From Enterobacter ludwigii (GTDB lineage Bacteria; Pseudomonadota; Gammaproteobacteria; Enterobacterales; Enterobacteriaceae): a stretch of DNA of 64,000 bases. Position 1 is the stretch's first letter, and each line of letters starts with the position of its first letter. Of this stretch, positions 11,299 to 22,801 are shown piece after piece. The notes below the pieces were generated by a model that was not told where the DNA came from, searched no databases, and saw only the letters and a list, made by a program, of their open reading frames with translations. The position numbers were made by a program, and so were the translations under genes. The DNA lies in assembly GCA_023023105.1 (NCBI GenBank), contig CP083824.1, positions 1,550,001 to 1,614,000 on the forward strand. The letters run 5' to 3'.

Positions 11299-11310
11299 TA
11301 AAAGATAACC

Positions 11311-11352
11311 CTCCCTCTCCCTGCGGGAGAGGGTCAGGGTGAGGGCATCAGG
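11311..11352. repeat. GC-rich hairpin repeat between pepN and ssuB
   Basis: CCCTCTCCC-TGC-GGGAGAGGG (11313-11321 and 11325-11333) followed by TCAGGGTGAGGGCATCAG. The unit looks like a dispersed intergenic element of enterobacteria. Here it separates convergent pepN and ssuB and may act as a terminator, though it lacks a T run. Confidence 0.6.
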
Positions 11353-12118
11353 CATTAGCCTTAGCTCGCTGTAACTCCGTGCCCCCGCGCTTCATCACCC
11401 GATCCAGCACTTCTGCCTCCAGCTCCGCCAGTCTTGCCGAACCTACGCGACGAGGGCGCGCAATATCCACCGTCAGATCCAGACCCATTTTCCCTTCTTC
11501 TATTAACAGCACGCGATCGGCCATCGCTACCGCTTCAGACACGTCATGCGTCACCAGCAGCACCGTAAAGCAGTGCTTCTGCCACAGGGCTCCAATCAAA
11601 TCCTGCATTTCGATCCGCGTCAGGGCGTCGAGTGCGCCGAGTGGCTCATCAAGCAACAACAGGCCCGGACGATGGATTAACGCCCGCGCCAGCGCTACGC
11701 GCTGCTTCTGCCCACCTGACAGCGCCGCAGGCCATTCATCCGCACGATTTTCCAGCCCTACGGCGGCAAGTGCCTGGCGGGCCTCATCTCGCCAGTTGCC
11801 TTTAAGCCCCAGCCCGACGTTATCAATTACCGTTTTCCAGGGGAGCAGGCGTGCATCCTGAAACATCATGCGGGTATCGTTCTGAATATTCGCCAGCGGC
11901 GTTGTACCAGCAAGAATTTCTCCATCGTTGGGGGCCTCCAGTCCGGCTAACAGGCGCAACAGCGTGCTCTTACCGCCGCCGCTGCGCCCGACAACGGCTA
12001 CGAATTGTCCGGCAGGAATGTGCAGATCCAGCGCATTCAGAATGGTGTTTTCGCCGTAGCGTTTGGTCACGCCGTTCAGCAGTAACGGCGTCCCCTGGTT
12101 CAGTCGTGCTGTATTCAT
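11348..12118 (-). CDS. ssuB: Aliphatic sulfonate ABC transporter ATPase
   Basis: Energises uptake of alkanesulfonates as a sulfur source. The 256-aa ATPase has Walker [10 protein letters not shown], signature LSGGQKQR, Walker B LLLLDEP and the H-loop [10 protein letters not shown]. The start [11 protein letters not shown] at 12118 overlaps the ssuC stop by 4 bases (ATGA), which argues for translational coupling and against the much longer open frame upstream. It is the last gene of ssuEADCB. Confidence 0.95.
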   Translation of the reverse strand: MNTARLNQGTPLLLNGVTKRYGENTILNALDLHIPAGQFVAVVGRSGGGKSTLLRLLAGLEAPNDGEILAGTTPLANIQNDTRMMFQDARLLPWKTVIDNVGLGLKGNWRDEARQALAAVGLENRADEWPAALSGGQKQRVALARALIHRPGLLLLDEPLGALDALTRIEMQDLIGALWQKHCFTVLLVTHDVSEAVAMADRVLLIEEGKMGLDLTVDIARPRRVGSARLAELEAEVLDRVMKRGGTELQRAKANA

Positions 12119-12912
12119 GCTTTCGACTCCTGAAGGGTATAGGCCGGGTTCCAGCGCAGCCAGCTGCGTTCCAGACACTGGGCGCTGACGTCGGCGAGTT
12201 TGCCGAGCAGGGCATAAAGGATGATCGCGACTACCACCACGTCCGTTTGCAGGAATTCGCGAGCGTTCATCGCCAGATAGCCAATGCCGGAGTTGGCCGA
12301 AATGGTCTCTGCCACAATCAGCGTTAGCCACATCAAGCCGAGCGCAAAACGCACCCCCACCATAATGGAGGGCAAAGCGCCAGGCAGAATCACGTGGGTA
12401 AAGAGGGCGAAACCCGATAAACCATAGCTGCGCGCCATCTCGACCAGACCGCGATCGATGTTACGGATCCCGTGCCAGGTATTGATGTAAATCGGGAACA
12501 GGGTGCCCAGCGCGACGAGAAATATTTTGGCGCTCTCATCAATACCAAACCACAAAATCACCAGCGGGATCAGCGCCAGATGCGGCACGTTGCGCAGCAT
12601 CTGAATGGAGGTATCCAGCAGCCGCTCGCCCCAGCGTGAAAGACCGCTGATCAAACCCAGAATCAGGCCGATGCTGCCGCCGATGGAAAACCCAATCACG
12701 GCGCGCCAGGAGCTGATCGCCAGATGTTGCCACAGCTCTCCGCTGACGCTCAGCGACCAGAACGCTTCGATAACGCCCATAGGTGCGGGCAGAATGCGGC
12801 TCGACAGCCAGCCGGTGGACGACGCGAGCTGCCAGACGGCCACGATACCGACGGGCAAAAACCACGGCGCGGCGCGCAGGAGCCATTTTTGTGAGATGGC
12901 AGACATGGTCAC
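12115..12912 (-). CDS. ssuC: Aliphatic sulfonate ABC transporter permease
   Basis: Inner-membrane permease of 265 aa with about six membrane segments, the first being [20 protein letters not shown]. It has the typical ABC-importer EAA loop near residues 165-190 ([24 protein letters not shown]). It belongs to the SsuC/TauC branch of binding-protein-dependent permeases. It ends overlapping the ssuB start and begins 3 bases after the ssuD stop. Confidence 0.95.
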   Translation of the reverse strand: MTMSAISQKWLLRAAPWFLPVGIVAVWQLASSTGWLSSRILPAPMGVIEAFWSLSVSGELWQHLAISSWRAVIGFSIGGSIGLILGLISGLSRWGERLLDTSIQMLRNVPHLALIPLVILWFGIDESAKIFLVALGTLFPIYINTWHGIRNIDRGLVEMARSYGLSGFALFTHVILPGALPSIMVGVRFALGLMWLTLIVAETISANSGIGYLAMNAREFLQTDVVVVAIILYALLGKLADVSAQCLERSWLRWNPAYTLQESKA

Positions 12913-12915
12913 TCC

Positions 12916-14061
12916 TTAGCTTTGTGCGGCTTTTCGTGGAATAAATTCATTCGCCACGGCTTCGCCCTGAAGCTGGAGCGGTTGCGGCTGAGGAATTTCC
13001 GGGATGGCGACATCCAGATGCGGGAACAACAGCTCGCCCACTTTGTACGCCTCTTCGAGATGCGGATAACCGGAGAGAATAAAGCTGTCGATGCCCAGGT
13101 CAGCGTATTCATTAATACGGGCTGCCACGGTCGCACCGTCGCCGACCAGCGCCGTGCCCGCACCGCCGCGTACCAGGCCAACGCCTGCCCACAGGTTTGG
13201 GCTGATCTCAAGATTCTCGCGCTTGCCGTTGTGCAGGGACGCCATTCGGTGCTGCCCGACGGAGTCGGTTTTGGCAAACGCAGCCTGTGCTTTCTCGATG
13301 GTCTCATCGTCCAGATGGGAAATCAGACGGTCGGCTGCCTGCCAGGCTTCCTGGTTGGTCTCGCGCACAATGACATGCAGGCGAATACCGAAGCGTACCT
13401 TGCGGCCATAGGCGGCCGCTTTAGCGCGTACCTGGGCTATTTTTTCTTTCACCAGCTCTGGTGGTTCGCCCCAGGTCAGATAGAGATCAACCTGCTCTGC
13501 CGCCAGGTCCTGCGCCACGTCCGATGACCCGCCAAAATAGAGAGGAGGGCGTGGCTGTTGGACGGACGGGAAGTAGAGTTTCGCGTCGCGAACATGAATA
13601 TGTTTACCTTCGAACGTCACGGTTTCACCTTCCAGCAGACGTCGCCAGACGCGGGTGAATTCGGCGGAGGCTTCATAGCGCTCAGTGTGATCGAGGAACA
13701 CGCCGTCGCCCGCCAGCTCCTGCGGATCGCTGCCCGTAACAAGGTTAAACAGGGCGCGGCCATTGGACAGTCTGTCCAGGGTTGCCGCCTGACGCGCCGC
13801 CACGGTGGGGGAGACCACGCTCGGACGCAAGGCCACCAGAAACTTCAGACGCTGGGTGACCGGGATCATCGACGCGGCGACCAGCCAGGCATCTTCACAC
13901 GAGCGTCCGGTCGGGATCAGTACGCCAGTGAAACCAATTCTGTCCGCTGCCTGTGCAATCTGCTGCAGGTAGCCATGGTCAACCGGGCGTGACCCCTCTT
14001 CCGTACCAAGATAGTGGCCATCACCATGGGTGGGTAAAAACCAGAAAAGATTCAGACTCAT
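12916..14061 (-). CDS. ssuD: FMNH2-dependent alkanesulfonate monooxygenase
   Basis: Cleaves C1-C10 alkanesulfonates to aldehyde and sulfite using FMNH2 supplied by SsuE. The 381-aa bacterial-luciferase-like TIM barrel has the same length as E. coli SsuD. The N-terminus reads [19 protein letters not shown], and [16 protein letters not shown] carries the active-site region. Its start overlaps the ssuA stop by 4 bases. Confidence 0.96.
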   Translation of the reverse strand: MSLNLFWFLPTHGDGHYLGTEEGSRPVDHGYLQQIAQAADRIGFTGVLIPTGRSCEDAWLVAASMIPVTQRLKFLVALRPSVVSPTVAARQAATLDRLSNGRALFNLVTGSDPQELAGDGVFLDHTERYEASAEFTRVWRRLLEGETVTFEGKHIHVRDAKLYFPSVQQPRPPLYFGGSSDVAQDLAAEQVDLYLTWGEPPELVKEKIAQVRAKAAAYGRKVRFGIRLHVIVRETNQEAWQAADRLISHLDDETIEKAQAAFAKTDSVGQHRMASLHNGKRENLEISPNLWAGVGLVRGGAGTALVGDGATVAARINEYADLGIDSFILSGYPHLEEAYKVGELLFPHLDVAIPEIPQPQPLQLQGEAVANEFIPRKAAQS

Positions 14062-15020
14062 GATTTTGTTCCTTCTTTACCGGCGGGCTGCCAGATACGT
14101 TCGCGAATAGTGACCTGTTTTGGCACCAGGTGGTTTTGATAGAAGAGGTCAGCCGTTTGTTGCTGAAGTGCGGCGACGTGCGCGTCTACGGGCGTGATGG
14201 TGGTCGGTGGACGGTGGTTGAGATAGCTCGCGATCACCGGCTCAGGTAAGCCCATGGTTTTCGCCAGCAGGGCAATGCTCTCCTGACGCTGGCTTTGAGT
14301 CAGTGCATCCGCCTGAGTAAAGGTATCAAGAACCTCTTGCACAAAGGCGCCGTTCTTTTCCGCATAAGGGCGAGCAGCCAGATAGAACGAGCCGGTCTGT
14401 TTAAGCGTGGTGCCATCTTTTAGCACCCGTACACCGCCCTGCAGTAATGCGGCGGAATAGTACGGATCCCAGATGGCCCAGGCATCAACGTTCTTCTGCT
14501 GGAACGCGGCGCGCGCGTCGGCAGGCGTCAGGTAAACGGGCTGAATGTCGGTAAACTTGAGTCCGGCCTCTTGCAGAGCACGCAGCAGCAGGTTGTGTGA
14601 GCTGGAGCCTTTCTGGAAAGCAACTTTATGCCCTTTAAGGTCGGCGACGTTTTTAATGTCGCTATTTTCAGGTACCAGAATCACTTCGGCCTTCGGTTTG
14701 GGCGGTTCAACACCTACATAGAGCAGGTCTGCTCCCGCGGCCTGGGCGAATATCGGCGGGATATCGCCTGTACTGCCCAGATCAATACTGCCCACGTTCA
14801 GCGCTTCCAGCATCTGAGGACCAGCCGGGAACTCAACCCAGGAGAATTTTGTGTCCGGGAAGCGTTTTTCCAGAAGCTGGTGGCTTTTTGCCAGCACCAT
14901 GCTGACGCTGCCTTTCTGGTAGCCAATGCGTAAGCTTTCAGGTGCCGTTTGTCCGGCATGGGCCAGCGACGTCAGCGCCATCAGTCCGGCTAGTCCAATA
15001 TGGGTTAAGGTTTTAAACAT
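14058..15020 (-). CDS. ssuA: Aliphatic sulfonate-binding protein
   Basis: Periplasmic substrate-binding protein that delivers alkanesulfonates to SsuBC. The 320-aa precursor starts at [16 protein letters not shown] with a signal peptide ending SLAHA, followed by the mature start around [11 protein letters not shown]. In-frame sequence upstream of this ATG lies inside ssuE and is not signal-like. The start overlaps the ssuE stop region by 8 bases, so ribosomes probably reinitiate here. Confidence 0.95.
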   Translation of the reverse strand: MFKTLTHIGLAGLMALTSLAHAGQTAPESLRIGYQKGSVSMVLAKSHQLLEKRFPDTKFSWVEFPAGPQMLEALNVGSIDLGSTGDIPPIFAQAAGADLLYVGVEPPKPKAEVILVPENSDIKNVADLKGHKVAFQKGSSSHNLLLRALQEAGLKFTDIQPVYLTPADARAAFQQKNVDAWAIWDPYYSAALLQGGVRVLKDGTTLKQTGSFYLAARPYAEKNGAFVQEVLDTFTQADALTQSQRQESIALLAKTMGLPEPVIASYLNHRPPTTITPVDAHVAALQQQTADLFYQNHLVPKQVTIRERIWQPAGKEGTKS

Positions 15021-15588
15021 GTGCAACTCCTTGCGGATGACCAAAAGCAGGTGCCTGGATATCCCTGCGATGCAGGGCATGCCAGAAGGTTTCCAGGGCG
15101 TTATCGAGGCGGGTTTGCAGATTCGGTGTAAAGTGCGGTTTATGTTGATAGTCGATGACCTGGGAGTCGTCCGCGAACACACCGTGGAGGATCTCCTGTG
15201 CTTTCAGGGCGTTCAGCACCGGCTTCAGGGCATAATCCACCGCCAGTAAATGCGCCACCGTACCGCCCGTTGCCAGAGGCAGCACCACTTTGCCATCCAG
15301 CGCACGTTCAGGGAGCAGGTCAAGCAGGGTTTTCAGTGCCCCGGAAAAAGAGGCTTTATAAATGGGGGTCGCCACGATTAACCCATCAGCGCCTTTAAGC
15401 TGCTCCGTCAGGGTGTGAAGCGCCGGGCTGTCAAAACGGGCATAGAGCAAATCTTCAGGTTCGAAGTTATGCAGGTTCCAGTGGCACACTTCCACATCCA
15501 GGGCATTAAGTTTTTCACGGGCATATTCCAGCAGGGCGCTGGAGCGTGAAGGGAATCGTGGACTTCCGGCCAGAGTAATGACGCGCAT
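15013..15588 (-). CDS. ssuE: NADPH-dependent FMN reductase
   Basis: Provides FMNH2 to the SsuD monooxygenase. It is a flavodoxin-like protein of 191 aa with the phosphate-binding segment LAGSPRFPSRSSALL at the N-terminus and the TPIYKASFSGALK loop. A strong TAAGGAG ribosome-binding site lies 6 bases before the ATG. It is the first gene of the ssuEADCB operon, which in E. coli is induced under sulfate starvation by Cbl. The 250-base gap to pyrD holds both divergent promoters. Confidence 0.96.
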   Translation of the reverse strand: MRVITLAGSPRFPSRSSALLEYAREKLNALDVEVCHWNLHNFEPEDLLYARFDSPALHTLTEQLKGADGLIVATPIYKASFSGALKTLLDLLPERALDGKVVLPLATGGTVAHLLAVDYALKPVLNALKAQEILHGVFADDSQVIDYQHKPHFTPNLQTRLDNALETFWHALHRRDIQAPAFGHPQGVAHV

Positions 15589-15725
15589 ACGTTCTCCTTA
15601 TAACCAATTGTTTGCTTTTATCTAACATTCATAACAATTTTCAGGAGTGTGACACTAAGCGGTTATTCCACTAAATGATTTATCTGCAATTTAAATGCGA
15701 AAAAGTGAATAAGAAATGAGCCGGG

Positions 15726-15741
15726 AGGTAAACGATTGCGT
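15726..15741. promoter_or_regulatory. PurR operator upstream of pyrD
   Basis: AGGTAAACGATTGCGT matches the PurR consensus ACGCAAACGTTTGCGT at 13 of 16 positions. It lies about 110 bases upstream of the pyrD start. E. coli pyrD is a known PurR target. Confidence 0.6.
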
Positions 15742-15792
15742 TTTACGCTGATTTTTTGCCGCAGGTCAATTCCCTTTCGGCGTCGGATCGCC

Positions 15793-15836
15793 CATAATCC
15801 CCTCCCGGTTTGCACACCGGGAATCCAGGAGAGTTC
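15793..15836 (+). promoter_or_regulatory. pyrD promoter and start-switching leader hairpin
   Basis: A -10 CATAAT (15793-15798) is followed by a C-rich start region and the hairpin CCCGGT-TTGCAC-ACCGGG (15804-15821), then the AGGAGAG ribosome-binding site. The leader is nearly identical to that of E. coli pyrD. There, high CTP makes transcripts start at an upstream C so that the hairpin forms and hides the ribosome-binding site. The same control is inferred here. Confidence 0.75.
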
Positions 15837-16847
15837 ATGTACTACCCCTTCGTTCGTAAAGCCCTTTTCCAGCTCGACCCTGAGCGCGCTCATGAATTTA
15901 CATTCCAGCAATTACGTCGTATTACAGGAACGCCGCTGGTCGCTCTGGTGCGTCAAAATGTGCCGGAAAAACCTGTGCAATGCATGGGATTGACCTTTAA
16001 AAACCCGCTGGGTCTTGCGGCAGGTCTGGACAAAAATGGCGAGTGCATTGATGCCCTGGGCGCGATGGGCTTTGGCTCTATCGAAATCGGTACCGTCACG
16101 CCGCGCCCACAACCGGGAAATGACAAGCCGCGTCTGTTCCGCCTGGTCGAAGCTGAAGGCTTGATCAACCGCATGGGCTTTAATAACCTCGGTGTCGATC
16201 ACCTCGTTGAGAATGTAAAAAAAGCCCATTTTGATGGCGTATTAGGTATCAATATTGGCAAAAATAAAGACACGCCGGTAGAGCAAGGTAAAGATGACTA
16301 TCTGATTTGTATGGAAAAAGTCTACGCCTATGCTGGTTATATTGCGGTGAATATTTCCTCACCCAATACCCCGGGACTGCGTTCTTTGCAATATGGTGAA
16401 GCGCTGGACGATCTTCTGAGTGCCATTAAAAATAAACAAAATGAGCTGCAGTCGATCCACCATAAATATGTTCCCGTCGCGGTTAAGATCGCTCCGGATC
16501 TTTCTGTCGAAGAATTGATCCAGGTTGCCGACAGTTTAGTTCGCCATAATATTGATGGTGTGATTGCGACCAATACCACACTCGATCGCTCCCTGGTTCA
16601 GGGAATGAAAAACTGTGACGAAGCGGGTGGGTTAAGTGGACGTCCGGTACAATTAAAAAGCACCGAAATTATTCGTGCATTGTCAGCGGAATTAAAAGGT
16701 CGTTTACCGATTATCGGCGTCGGTGGTATCGACTCTGTGATTGCTGCACGCGAGAAGATGGCAGCAGGTGCGTCACTGGTGCAAATCTATTCCGGCTTTA
16801 TTTTTAAAGGACCACCGCTGATTAAAGAAATCGTCACTCATATCTAA
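15837..16847 (+). CDS. pyrD: Dihydroorotate dehydrogenase (quinone), class 2
   Basis: Membrane-associated FMN enzyme that oxidises dihydroorotate to orotate with quinone in de novo pyrimidine synthesis. The 336-aa product has the N-terminal amphipathic helix of class 2 enzymes ([20 protein letters not shown]), the catalytic Ser in [10 protein letters not shown] and the FMN-phosphate loops GVGGIDS and QIYSGF. The start at 15837 follows the ribosome-binding site of the conserved leader; the in-frame ATG 27 bases upstream lies within the hairpin and is rejected. Confidence 0.97.
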   Translation: MYYPFVRKALFQLDPERAHEFTFQQLRRITGTPLVALVRQNVPEKPVQCMGLTFKNPLGLAAGLDKNGECIDALGAMGFGSIEIGTVTPRPQPGNDKPRLFRLVEAEGLINRMGFNNLGVDHLVENVKKAHFDGVLGINIGKNKDTPVEQGKDDYLICMEKVYAYAGYIAVNISSPNTPGLRSLQYGEALDDLLSAIKNKQNELQSIHHKYVPVAVKIAPDLSVEELIQVADSLVRHNIDGVIATNTTLDRSLVQGMKNCDEAGGLSGRPVQLKSTEIIRALSAELKGRLPIIGVGGIDSVIAAREKMAAGASLVQIYSGFIFKGPPLIKEIVTHI

Positions 16848-16864
16848 TCTTTTCTCTTAATCAG

Positions 16865-16901
16865 ACAACCAGGGCTTTATTTCCGGCCCTGGTTGTTTTA
16901 T
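16865..16901 (+). terminator. pyrD terminator
   Basis: Stem ACAACCAGGGC/GCCCTGGTTGT (16865-16875 and 16886-16896) followed by TTTTAT, 18 bases after the pyrD stop. Confidence 0.8.
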
Positions 16902-17012
16902 ATTCCGTCATTGTTGCTTATTTAGACATTATAGTCTTTTATTAAATGGTGTTAAAAACGAAGCGACGAGCAGGACATTTTTAGTACAGGACGTTTGGGA
17001 CGGGAGAGAAAC

Positions 17013-17555
17013 ATGCGAATTAAACCTGACGATAACTGGCGCTGGTATTTTTGCGACGAGCATGACCGTATGATGCTCGATTTAGCCAATGGTATGTTGT
17101 TTCGTTCTCGTTTTGCCCGCCGAATGTTAACCCCGGACGCTTTTTCTCCGTCAGGATTCTGTGTTGACGATGCTGCGCTTTATTTCTCCTTTGAAGAAAA
17201 ATGTCGCGATCTGGTGCTCTCTAAAGAGCAGCGTGCCGAACTGGTATTAAATGCGCTGGTGGCTATCCGTTTCCTGAAACCACAAATGCCAAAAAGCTGG
17301 CATTTCCTGCCGCATGGTATGAGCTGGACACCGGCGACGGGCGACGCGGCCAGCGTCAACCTGAGTGATAGCGCCGAAGAGGTGAGTCTGCTGGTGGTTG
17401 AGCCGGGCGAAAATGCCGCGCTCTGTCTGCTGGCTCAGCCCGGCGTGACAATTGCCGGGCGGACGATGCAACTTGGGGATGCCATCAAGGTCATGAACGA
17501 CAGGCTGAAACCCCAACTTCGAGTGGATTCTTTCAGCCTGGAACAGGCTGTTTAA
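17013..17555 (+). CDS. zapC: Cell division protein ZapC
   Basis: Cytoplasmic Z-ring-associated protein that promotes lateral bundling of FtsZ filaments. The 180-aa product starts [13 protein letters not shown] and is very similar to E. coli ZapC along its whole length, ending [10 protein letters not shown]. An in-frame start 18 bases upstream (MGRERN) is less likely because GGGAGAGAA supplies the ribosome-binding site before the ATG at 17013. Its last codon overlaps the convergent ycbX stop by 4 bases. Confidence 0.94.
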   Translation: MRIKPDDNWRWYFCDEHDRMMLDLANGMLFRSRFARRMLTPDAFSPSGFCVDDAALYFSFEEKCRDLVLSKEQRAELVLNALVAIRFLKPQMPKSWHFLPHGMSWTPATGDAASVNLSDSAEEVSLLVVEPGENAALCLLAQPGVTIAGRTMQLGDAIKVMNDRLKPQLRVDSFSLEQAV

Positions 17556-18661
17556 GCTTCCAGTTGTACTGAAGTTGTCGGGATGCAGCTACAGCACAGA
17601 ATTGTCCCGTCGTCGGCTATTGCGGATTTTTTCAGCGCACTGACTTCACCCTCAACCAGCTTGATTCGACAGCAGCCACAGATCCCCGCGCGGCAGGAAT
17701 ACGGTATGCGGATCCCTGCTTGTTCCAGCTGTTCAAGTAAAACCTGCTGATTATTTCCCCGGATGATGTTGCCCTGCCAGTGAATATCCACTGATGAACT
17801 GACCTGCGTCTCGACCTCGACAAACTCGTCTTCCTGACCGGAGCCATAAACTCTTGCGGGTCCACGGGCAAGAATTTCTACCTCGTCACCGACACGGATC
17901 ACGCCGCTGGAACGGGGGATCAGGTTCAGGCCAAAATCCACGTCGCCATTGTCCTGTGCAGTGCGGAAGGATTGCAGGGTTTTCAGCGGCTCACCGGAAG
18001 GGTGCTTCTGGCCTTTCTCAGGGCTTACGGTGGTGAAGATACAACGACTGCATGGCTTAGCGACATCGAAAATCACACTGCCGATGCGAATCACTTTCCA
18101 GGTGTCTTCTTCCCAGGCTTTTGTACCGGTTACCACCAGATTGGGGCGAAACTGCTCCATCTGAACGCTGGCTTTACAACGGTGCTGCAGGTCGCGCAGG
18201 GAGGCTTCACTGGTCAGCAGGAAAGGAAACCCATCCGCAAATGAGAGCGGAACTGCGTCATGACGCTTCACGCGGCGCGTCAGCGACGGGCCTACCCAAC
18301 GTAACTGCACATCGCGCGAGAAGAAGCCGCTAAGCCAGCGGTTAATCTCGTCAGCGGCAATACGCGCGGTAAAATGATTGCCCCACACTTCTGTTGGCGC
18401 ATCCACAGGCGCAAAATCAGCAAAGCGGATCACCACGCTGGAACCATCCGGCGCGGTAAGATGCAAACCGTCATGAAGGGGGGAAGGGATAAAGCGAACC
18501 ATCTGCGGGAACTGGCGTGCAGTAATGAACGTACCGTCAGGCTCGGTGATCATAAAGATACGATCGAAGGCAAATCCGCTCATGTCGGCAAGTGCGTGAG
18601 AAATGCCGATGCCGCGCATGGATTTCACCGGATGAATAAAAAGCCTGGATAACGTCGCCAC
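17552..18661 (-). CDS. ycbX: MOSC-domain and 2Fe-2S protein YcbX
   Basis: Molybdenum-cofactor-dependent reductase system component that detoxifies N-hydroxylated base analogues such as 6-hydroxylaminopurine in E. coli. An N-terminal MOSC_N beta-barrel ([12 protein letters not shown]) and the MOSC core with the cofactor-binding Cys region ([13 protein letters not shown]) are followed by a plant-type ferredoxin domain with CRAGICGCC and a distal CCSC. The start is a GTG at 18661 (369 aa, aligned with E. coli MATLTRLF), preceded by GAGGGAG. Confidence 0.92.
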   Translation of the reverse strand: MATLSRLFIHPVKSMRGIGISHALADMSGFAFDRIFMITEPDGTFITARQFPQMVRFIPSPLHDGLHLTAPDGSSVVIRFADFAPVDAPTEVWGNHFTARIAADEINRWLSGFFSRDVQLRWVGPSLTRRVKRHDAVPLSFADGFPFLLTSEASLRDLQHRCKASVQMEQFRPNLVVTGTKAWEEDTWKVIRIGSVIFDVAKPCSRCIFTTVSPEKGQKHPSGEPLKTLQSFRTAQDNGDVDFGLNLIPRSSGVIRVGDEVEILARGPARVYGSGQEDEFVEVETQVSSSVDIHWQGNIIRGNNQQVLLEQLEQAGIRIPYSCRAGICGCCRIKLVEGEVSALKKSAIADDGTILCCSCIPTTSVQLEA

Positions 18662-18759
18662 TGCACACTCCCTCGAATGAAAATAAGCCTTCAACTTTAT
18701 GACATACACGCCATATTAGCTATAATGCGCGACAATTTTCTAAGAGTAAAAGTGACGAT

Positions 18760-20868
18760 ATGAATTCTCTGTTTGCCAGTACGGCCCGTGGGCTGGAAGA
18801 GCTGTTAAAAACTGAACTGGAAGCCCTGGGCGCGCAAGAGTGCCAGGTAGTTCAGGGTGGTGTCCATTTTGAGGGCGACACGCGGCTTATTTACCAGAGC
18901 CTGATGTGGAGCCGTCTGGCGTCGCGCATCATGCTGCCGATGAAAGAGTGCAAGGTCTATAGCGACCTTGACCTCTATACCGGCGTACAGATGATCGACT
19001 GGACAGAGATCTTCACTCCGAATGCCACCTTTGCGGTGCATTTCAACGGCGTGAATGATGAGATCCGCAACAGCCAGTACGGTGCCCTGCGCGTTAAAGA
19101 CGCCATTGTTGATTGCTTCACCCGTAAAAATAAGGAACGTCCAAACGTCGATCGCGAAAATCCGGATCTGCGTATTAACGTCTGGCTGAACGGCGACACC
19201 GCGAGCATCTCTCTGGATCTGAGCGGCGCAGGCCTCCACCTGCGCGGCTACCGCGATCGTACCGGTATGGCACCAATCAAAGAAACCCTTGCCGCAGCCA
19301 TTGTGATGCGCTCTGGCTGGCTGCCGGGTACCCCGCTGCTGGACCCGATGTGTGGTTCTGGTACATTGCTGATTGAAGCTGCCATGCTGGCCACCGACCG
19401 TGCCCCAGGCCTGCACCGTGGTCACTGGGGCTTCAAGGGCTGGGCACAGCACGATGAAGCACTGTGGAAAGAGGTCAAAGATGATGCGCAGACCCGTGCG
19501 CGTAAGGGCCTGGCGGAATATACCTCCCATTTCTATGGTTCGGACAGCGACCCGCGCGTCATTGAACGTGCCCGCAGCAACGCCCGTCGCGCCGGTATCG
19601 GCGAGCTGGTCACCTTCGAGGTGAAAGACGTGGCGAACCTGACCAACCCGTTGCCAAAAGGTCCGTACGGTACCGTTATCAGTAACCCGCCATACGGTGA
19701 GCGTCTGGACAGCGAACCGGCGCTGATTGCCCTGCACAGCCTGTTGGGCCGCAATATGAAAGATTACTTTGGCGGCTGGAATCTCTCCCTGTTCAGTGCT
19801 TCACCTGAATTGCTGAGTTGCCTGCAGCTGCGTGCCGATCGCCAGTTTAAGGCGAAAAACGGCCCGCTGGACTGCGTGCAGAAGAACTACCATCTGGCTG
19901 AGAAAGCGGCGGACAGCAAACCGTCGGGCGTGGCGGAAGATTACGCCAACCGTCTGCGCAAGAATCTGAAGAAATTCGAGAAATGGGCGAAGCAGGAAGG
20001 TATTGAATGCTACCGCCTGTACGATGCCGATCTGCCGGAATACAACGTGGCGGTAGACCGCTATGCGGACTGGGTGGTGATTCAGGAATACGCGCCACCG
20101 AAAACCATTGATGCGCAAAAAGCGCGTCAGCGTATGCTGGACGTCATTGCGGCAACCATCGCCGTGCTGGGTATTGCGCCAAACAAGCTGGTGCTGAAAA
20201 CCCGCGAACGTCAGAAAGGCAAAAACCAGTATCAGAAAATGGGTGAAAAGGGCGACTTCATTGAAGTGGGCGAGTACAACGCTCGTCTGTGGGTTAACCT
20301 GACTGACTACCTTGATACCGGTCTGTTCCTTGACCACCGTATCGCCCGCCGCATGCTCGGACAGATGAGCAAGGGCAAAGATTTCCTCAACCTGTTCTCC
20401 TATACCGGCAGCGCCAGCGTGCATGCGGGTCTGGGCGGCGCGCGGAGCACGACCACGGTGGATATGTCCCGCACCTATCTGGAGTGGGCGGAGCGCAACC
20501 TGCGCCTTAACGGTTTAACTGGGCGTCAGCATCGCCTGATGCAGGCCGACGTGCTGGGTTGGCTGCGTGATACCGACGAGCAGTTCGATCTGATCTTTAT
20601 CGATCCGCCGACCTTCTCTAACTCCAAGCGTATGGAAGATAGCTTTGATGTGCAGCGCGATCACCTGCGCCTGATGACCGACCTGAAGCGCCTGCTGCGT
20701 AGAGGCGGCACGATTATGTTCTCGAACAACAAACGCGGCTTCCGTATGGATCATGACGGCTTAGCAGCCCTGGGACTGAAAGCACAAGAAATCAGCCAAA
20801 AAACGCTGTCTCAGGATTTCGCCCGTAACCGTCAAATCCATAACTGCTGGTTGATTACCGCGGCCTGA
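18760..20868 (+). CDS. rlmL: 23S rRNA methyltransferase RlmKL
   Basis: Fused bifunctional enzyme of 702 aa. The N-terminal THUMP domain and RlmL half make m2G2445; its catalytic motif NPPYGERLD starts near residue 309. The C-terminal RlmK half makes m7G2069; its motif [12 protein letters not shown] starts near residue 613. Both SAM-binding glycine motifs are visible ([14 protein letters not shown] and [14 protein letters not shown]). It lies 12 bases before uup, as in E. coli, which suggests co-transcription. Confidence 0.96.
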   Translation: MNSLFASTARGLEELLKTELEALGAQECQVVQGGVHFEGDTRLIYQSLMWSRLASRIMLPMKECKVYSDLDLYTGVQMIDWTEIFTPNATFAVHFNGVNDEIRNSQYGALRVKDAIVDCFTRKNKERPNVDRENPDLRINVWLNGDTASISLDLSGAGLHLRGYRDRTGMAPIKETLAAAIVMRSGWLPGTPLLDPMCGSGTLLIEAAMLATDRAPGLHRGHWGFKGWAQHDEALWKEVKDDAQTRARKGLAEYTSHFYGSDSDPRVIERARSNARRAGIGELVTFEVKDVANLTNPLPKGPYGTVISNPPYGERLDSEPALIALHSLLGRNMKDYFGGWNLSLFSASPELLSCLQLRADRQFKAKNGPLDCVQKNYHLAEKAADSKPSGVAEDYANRLRKNLKKFEKWAKQEGIECYRLYDADLPEYNVAVDRYADWVVIQEYAPPKTIDAQKARQRMLDVIAATIAVLGIAPNKLVLKTRERQKGKNQYQKMGEKGDFIEVGEYNARLWVNLTDYLDTGLFLDHRIARRMLGQMSKGKDFLNLFSYTGSASVHAGLGGARSTTTVDMSRTYLEWAERNLRLNGLTGRQHRLMQADVLGWLRDTDEQFDLIFIDPPTFSNSKRMEDSFDVQRDHLRLMTDLKRLLRRGGTIMFSNNKRGFRMDHDGLAALGLKAQEISQKTLSQDFARNRQIHNCWLITAA

Positions 20869-20880
20869 AAGGAAAAATAA

Positions 20881-22788
20881 ATGTCTTTAATTAGTATGCA
20901 CGGCGCGTGGCTCTCTTTCAGCGACTCACCGCTTCTCGATAATGCAGAACTGCACATCGAAGATAACGAGCGTGTCTGTCTGGTGGGCCGTAATGGCGCG
21001 GGCAAATCCACGTTGATGAAAATCCTCAACCGTGAACAGGGTCTGGATGACGGGCGTATTGTTTACGAGCAGGATCTTATCGTTTCTCGCCTGCAGCAGG
21101 ACCCGCCGCGTCATGTGACCGGCAGCGTTTACGATTTCGTGGCTGAAGGTATTTCTGAGCAGGCTGAATACCTGAAGCGTTATCACGAGATTTCACATCT
21201 GGTGATGACTGACCCGAGCGATAAGAACCTCAACGAACTGGCGAAAGTGCAGGAGATGCTCGATCACCACGGTCTGTGGCAGCTGGAAAACCGTATTAAT
21301 GAAGTGCTGGCACAGCTCGGTCTGGAAGCCGATATGGAGCTGTCAGCGCTCTCCGGCGGCTGGCTGCGTAAAGCGGCACTGGGTCGTGCGCTGGTCAGCG
21401 GACCGAAGGTGCTGCTGCTGGACGAACCGACGAACCACCTGGATATCGAAGCGATTGACTGGCTGGAAGGGTTCCTGAAAACCTTCAGTGGCACCATCAT
21501 CTTTATCTCTCACGACCGTTCGTTTATTCGCAATATGGCGACGCGCATTGTCGATCTCGATCGCGGTAAGCTGGTGACCTATCCTGGCGATTACGATACC
21601 TATCTGCTGGAAAAAGAAGAAAACCTGCGCGTGGAAGAGCTGCAGAATGCGGAGTTCGACCGCAAGCTGGCACAGGAAGAAGTCTGGATCCGTCAGGGCA
21701 TCAAAGCCCGTCGTACACGTAACGAAGGTCGCGTTCGTGCGCTGAAGGCGATGCGCCGTGAGCGTAGCGAGCGCCGAGAAGTGATGGGCAGCGCCAAAAT
21801 GCAGGTGGAAGAGGCGTCCCGTTCCGGCAAGATTGTCTTCGAAATGGAAAACGTTAACTATCAGGTCGACGGTAAAGTGCTGGTGAAAGACTTCTCGGCA
21901 CAGGTTCAGCGTGGGGACAAAATTGCACTGATTGGTCCGAACGGTTGCGGCAAAACCACGCTGTTGAAACTGATGCTGGGTCAATTGCAGGCTGACAGCG
22001 GTCGTATCCACTGCGGCACCAAGCTTGAAGTGGCCTACTTCGATCAGCACCGCGCAGAGCTGGATCCGGACAGAACGGTGATGGATAACCTCGCTGAAGG
22101 TAAGCAAGAGGTGATGGTAAACGGCAAGCCGCGCCATGTGCTGGGCTACCTGCAGGACTTCCTGTTCCATCCGAAACGTGCGATGACGCCGGTACGCGCG
22201 CTGTCAGGCGGTGAGCGCAATCGTCTTCTGCTGGCACGTCTGTTCCTGAAGCCAAGTAACCTGTTGATTCTCGATGAACCTACGAACGACCTGGATGTCG
22301 AAACCCTGGAATTGCTGGAGGAACTGATCGACGGTTATCAGGGGACGGTGATGCTGGTTAGCCACGATCGTCAATTCGTGGATAACACCGTGACCGAGTG
22401 CTGGATCTTCGAAGGTGAAGGGCGAATTGGTCAGTATGTCGGCGGTTATCACGATGCAAAAGGGCAGCAGTCGCAGTCTCTGGCGCAGAAACAGTCAAAG
22501 TCCAAAATAAGTTCTGAACCTGCTGTAACAAAAGCAGAAACTGTCAAGAAAAGCTCGGCTAAACTAAGCTATAACCTGCAGCGCGAACTGGAGGGGCTAC
22601 CTCAGCGTCTGGAAGAGCTGGAGGCCGCGCTTGAAAATCTGCAAGCTCAGGTTGCTGATGCGACATTCTTTACCCAATCGCACGACTATACTCAGAAAAT
22701 ACTGGCTGAACTGTCCGCGGCTGAAAAGGCCCTGGAAGAAGCATTTGAGCGCTGGGAGTACCTTGAGTCTCTGAAAAACGGCGCATAA
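20881..22788 (+). CDS. uup: ABC-F family ATPase Uup
   Basis: Soluble ABC-F protein linked to ribosome function and to suppression of transposon precise excision. The 635-aa product has two ATPase domains: Walker A GRNGAGKST with LSGGWLRKAALGRAL and LLDEPTNHLDIEA, then Walker A GPNGCGKTT with LSGGERNRLLLARL and LDEPTNDLDVET. The charged linker between them holds the ARRTRNEGRVRAL stretch. A C-terminal coiled coil (about residues 555-632) corresponds to the DNA-binding domain known for Uup. Confidence 0.96.
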   Translation: MSLISMHGAWLSFSDSPLLDNAELHIEDNERVCLVGRNGAGKSTLMKILNREQGLDDGRIVYEQDLIVSRLQQDPPRHVTGSVYDFVAEGISEQAEYLKRYHEISHLVMTDPSDKNLNELAKVQEMLDHHGLWQLENRINEVLAQLGLEADMELSALSGGWLRKAALGRALVSGPKVLLLDEPTNHLDIEAIDWLEGFLKTFSGTIIFISHDRSFIRNMATRIVDLDRGKLVTYPGDYDTYLLEKEENLRVEELQNAEFDRKLAQEEVWIRQGIKARRTRNEGRVRALKAMRRERSERREVMGSAKMQVEEASRSGKIVFEMENVNYQVDGKVLVKDFSAQVQRGDKIALIGPNGCGKTTLLKLMLGQLQADSGRIHCGTKLEVAYFDQHRAELDPDRTVMDNLAEGKQEVMVNGKPRHVLGYLQDFLFHPKRAMTPVRALSGGERNRLLLARLFLKPSNLLILDEPTNDLDVETLELLEELIDGYQGTVMLVSHDRQFVDNTVTECWIFEGEGRIGQYVGGYHDAKGQQSQSLAQKQSKSKISSEPAVTKAETVKKSSAKLSYNLQRELEGLPQRLEELEAALENLQAQVADATFFTQSHDYTQKILAELSAAEKALEEAFERWEYLESLKNGA

Positions 22789-22801
22789 ACAGGGATAACA
22801 T

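Noticed and set aside
18805..19737. 310-codon open frame antisense to rlmL
   Set aside because: No domain or ribosome-binding site; it lies wholly within the conserved rlmKL gene.
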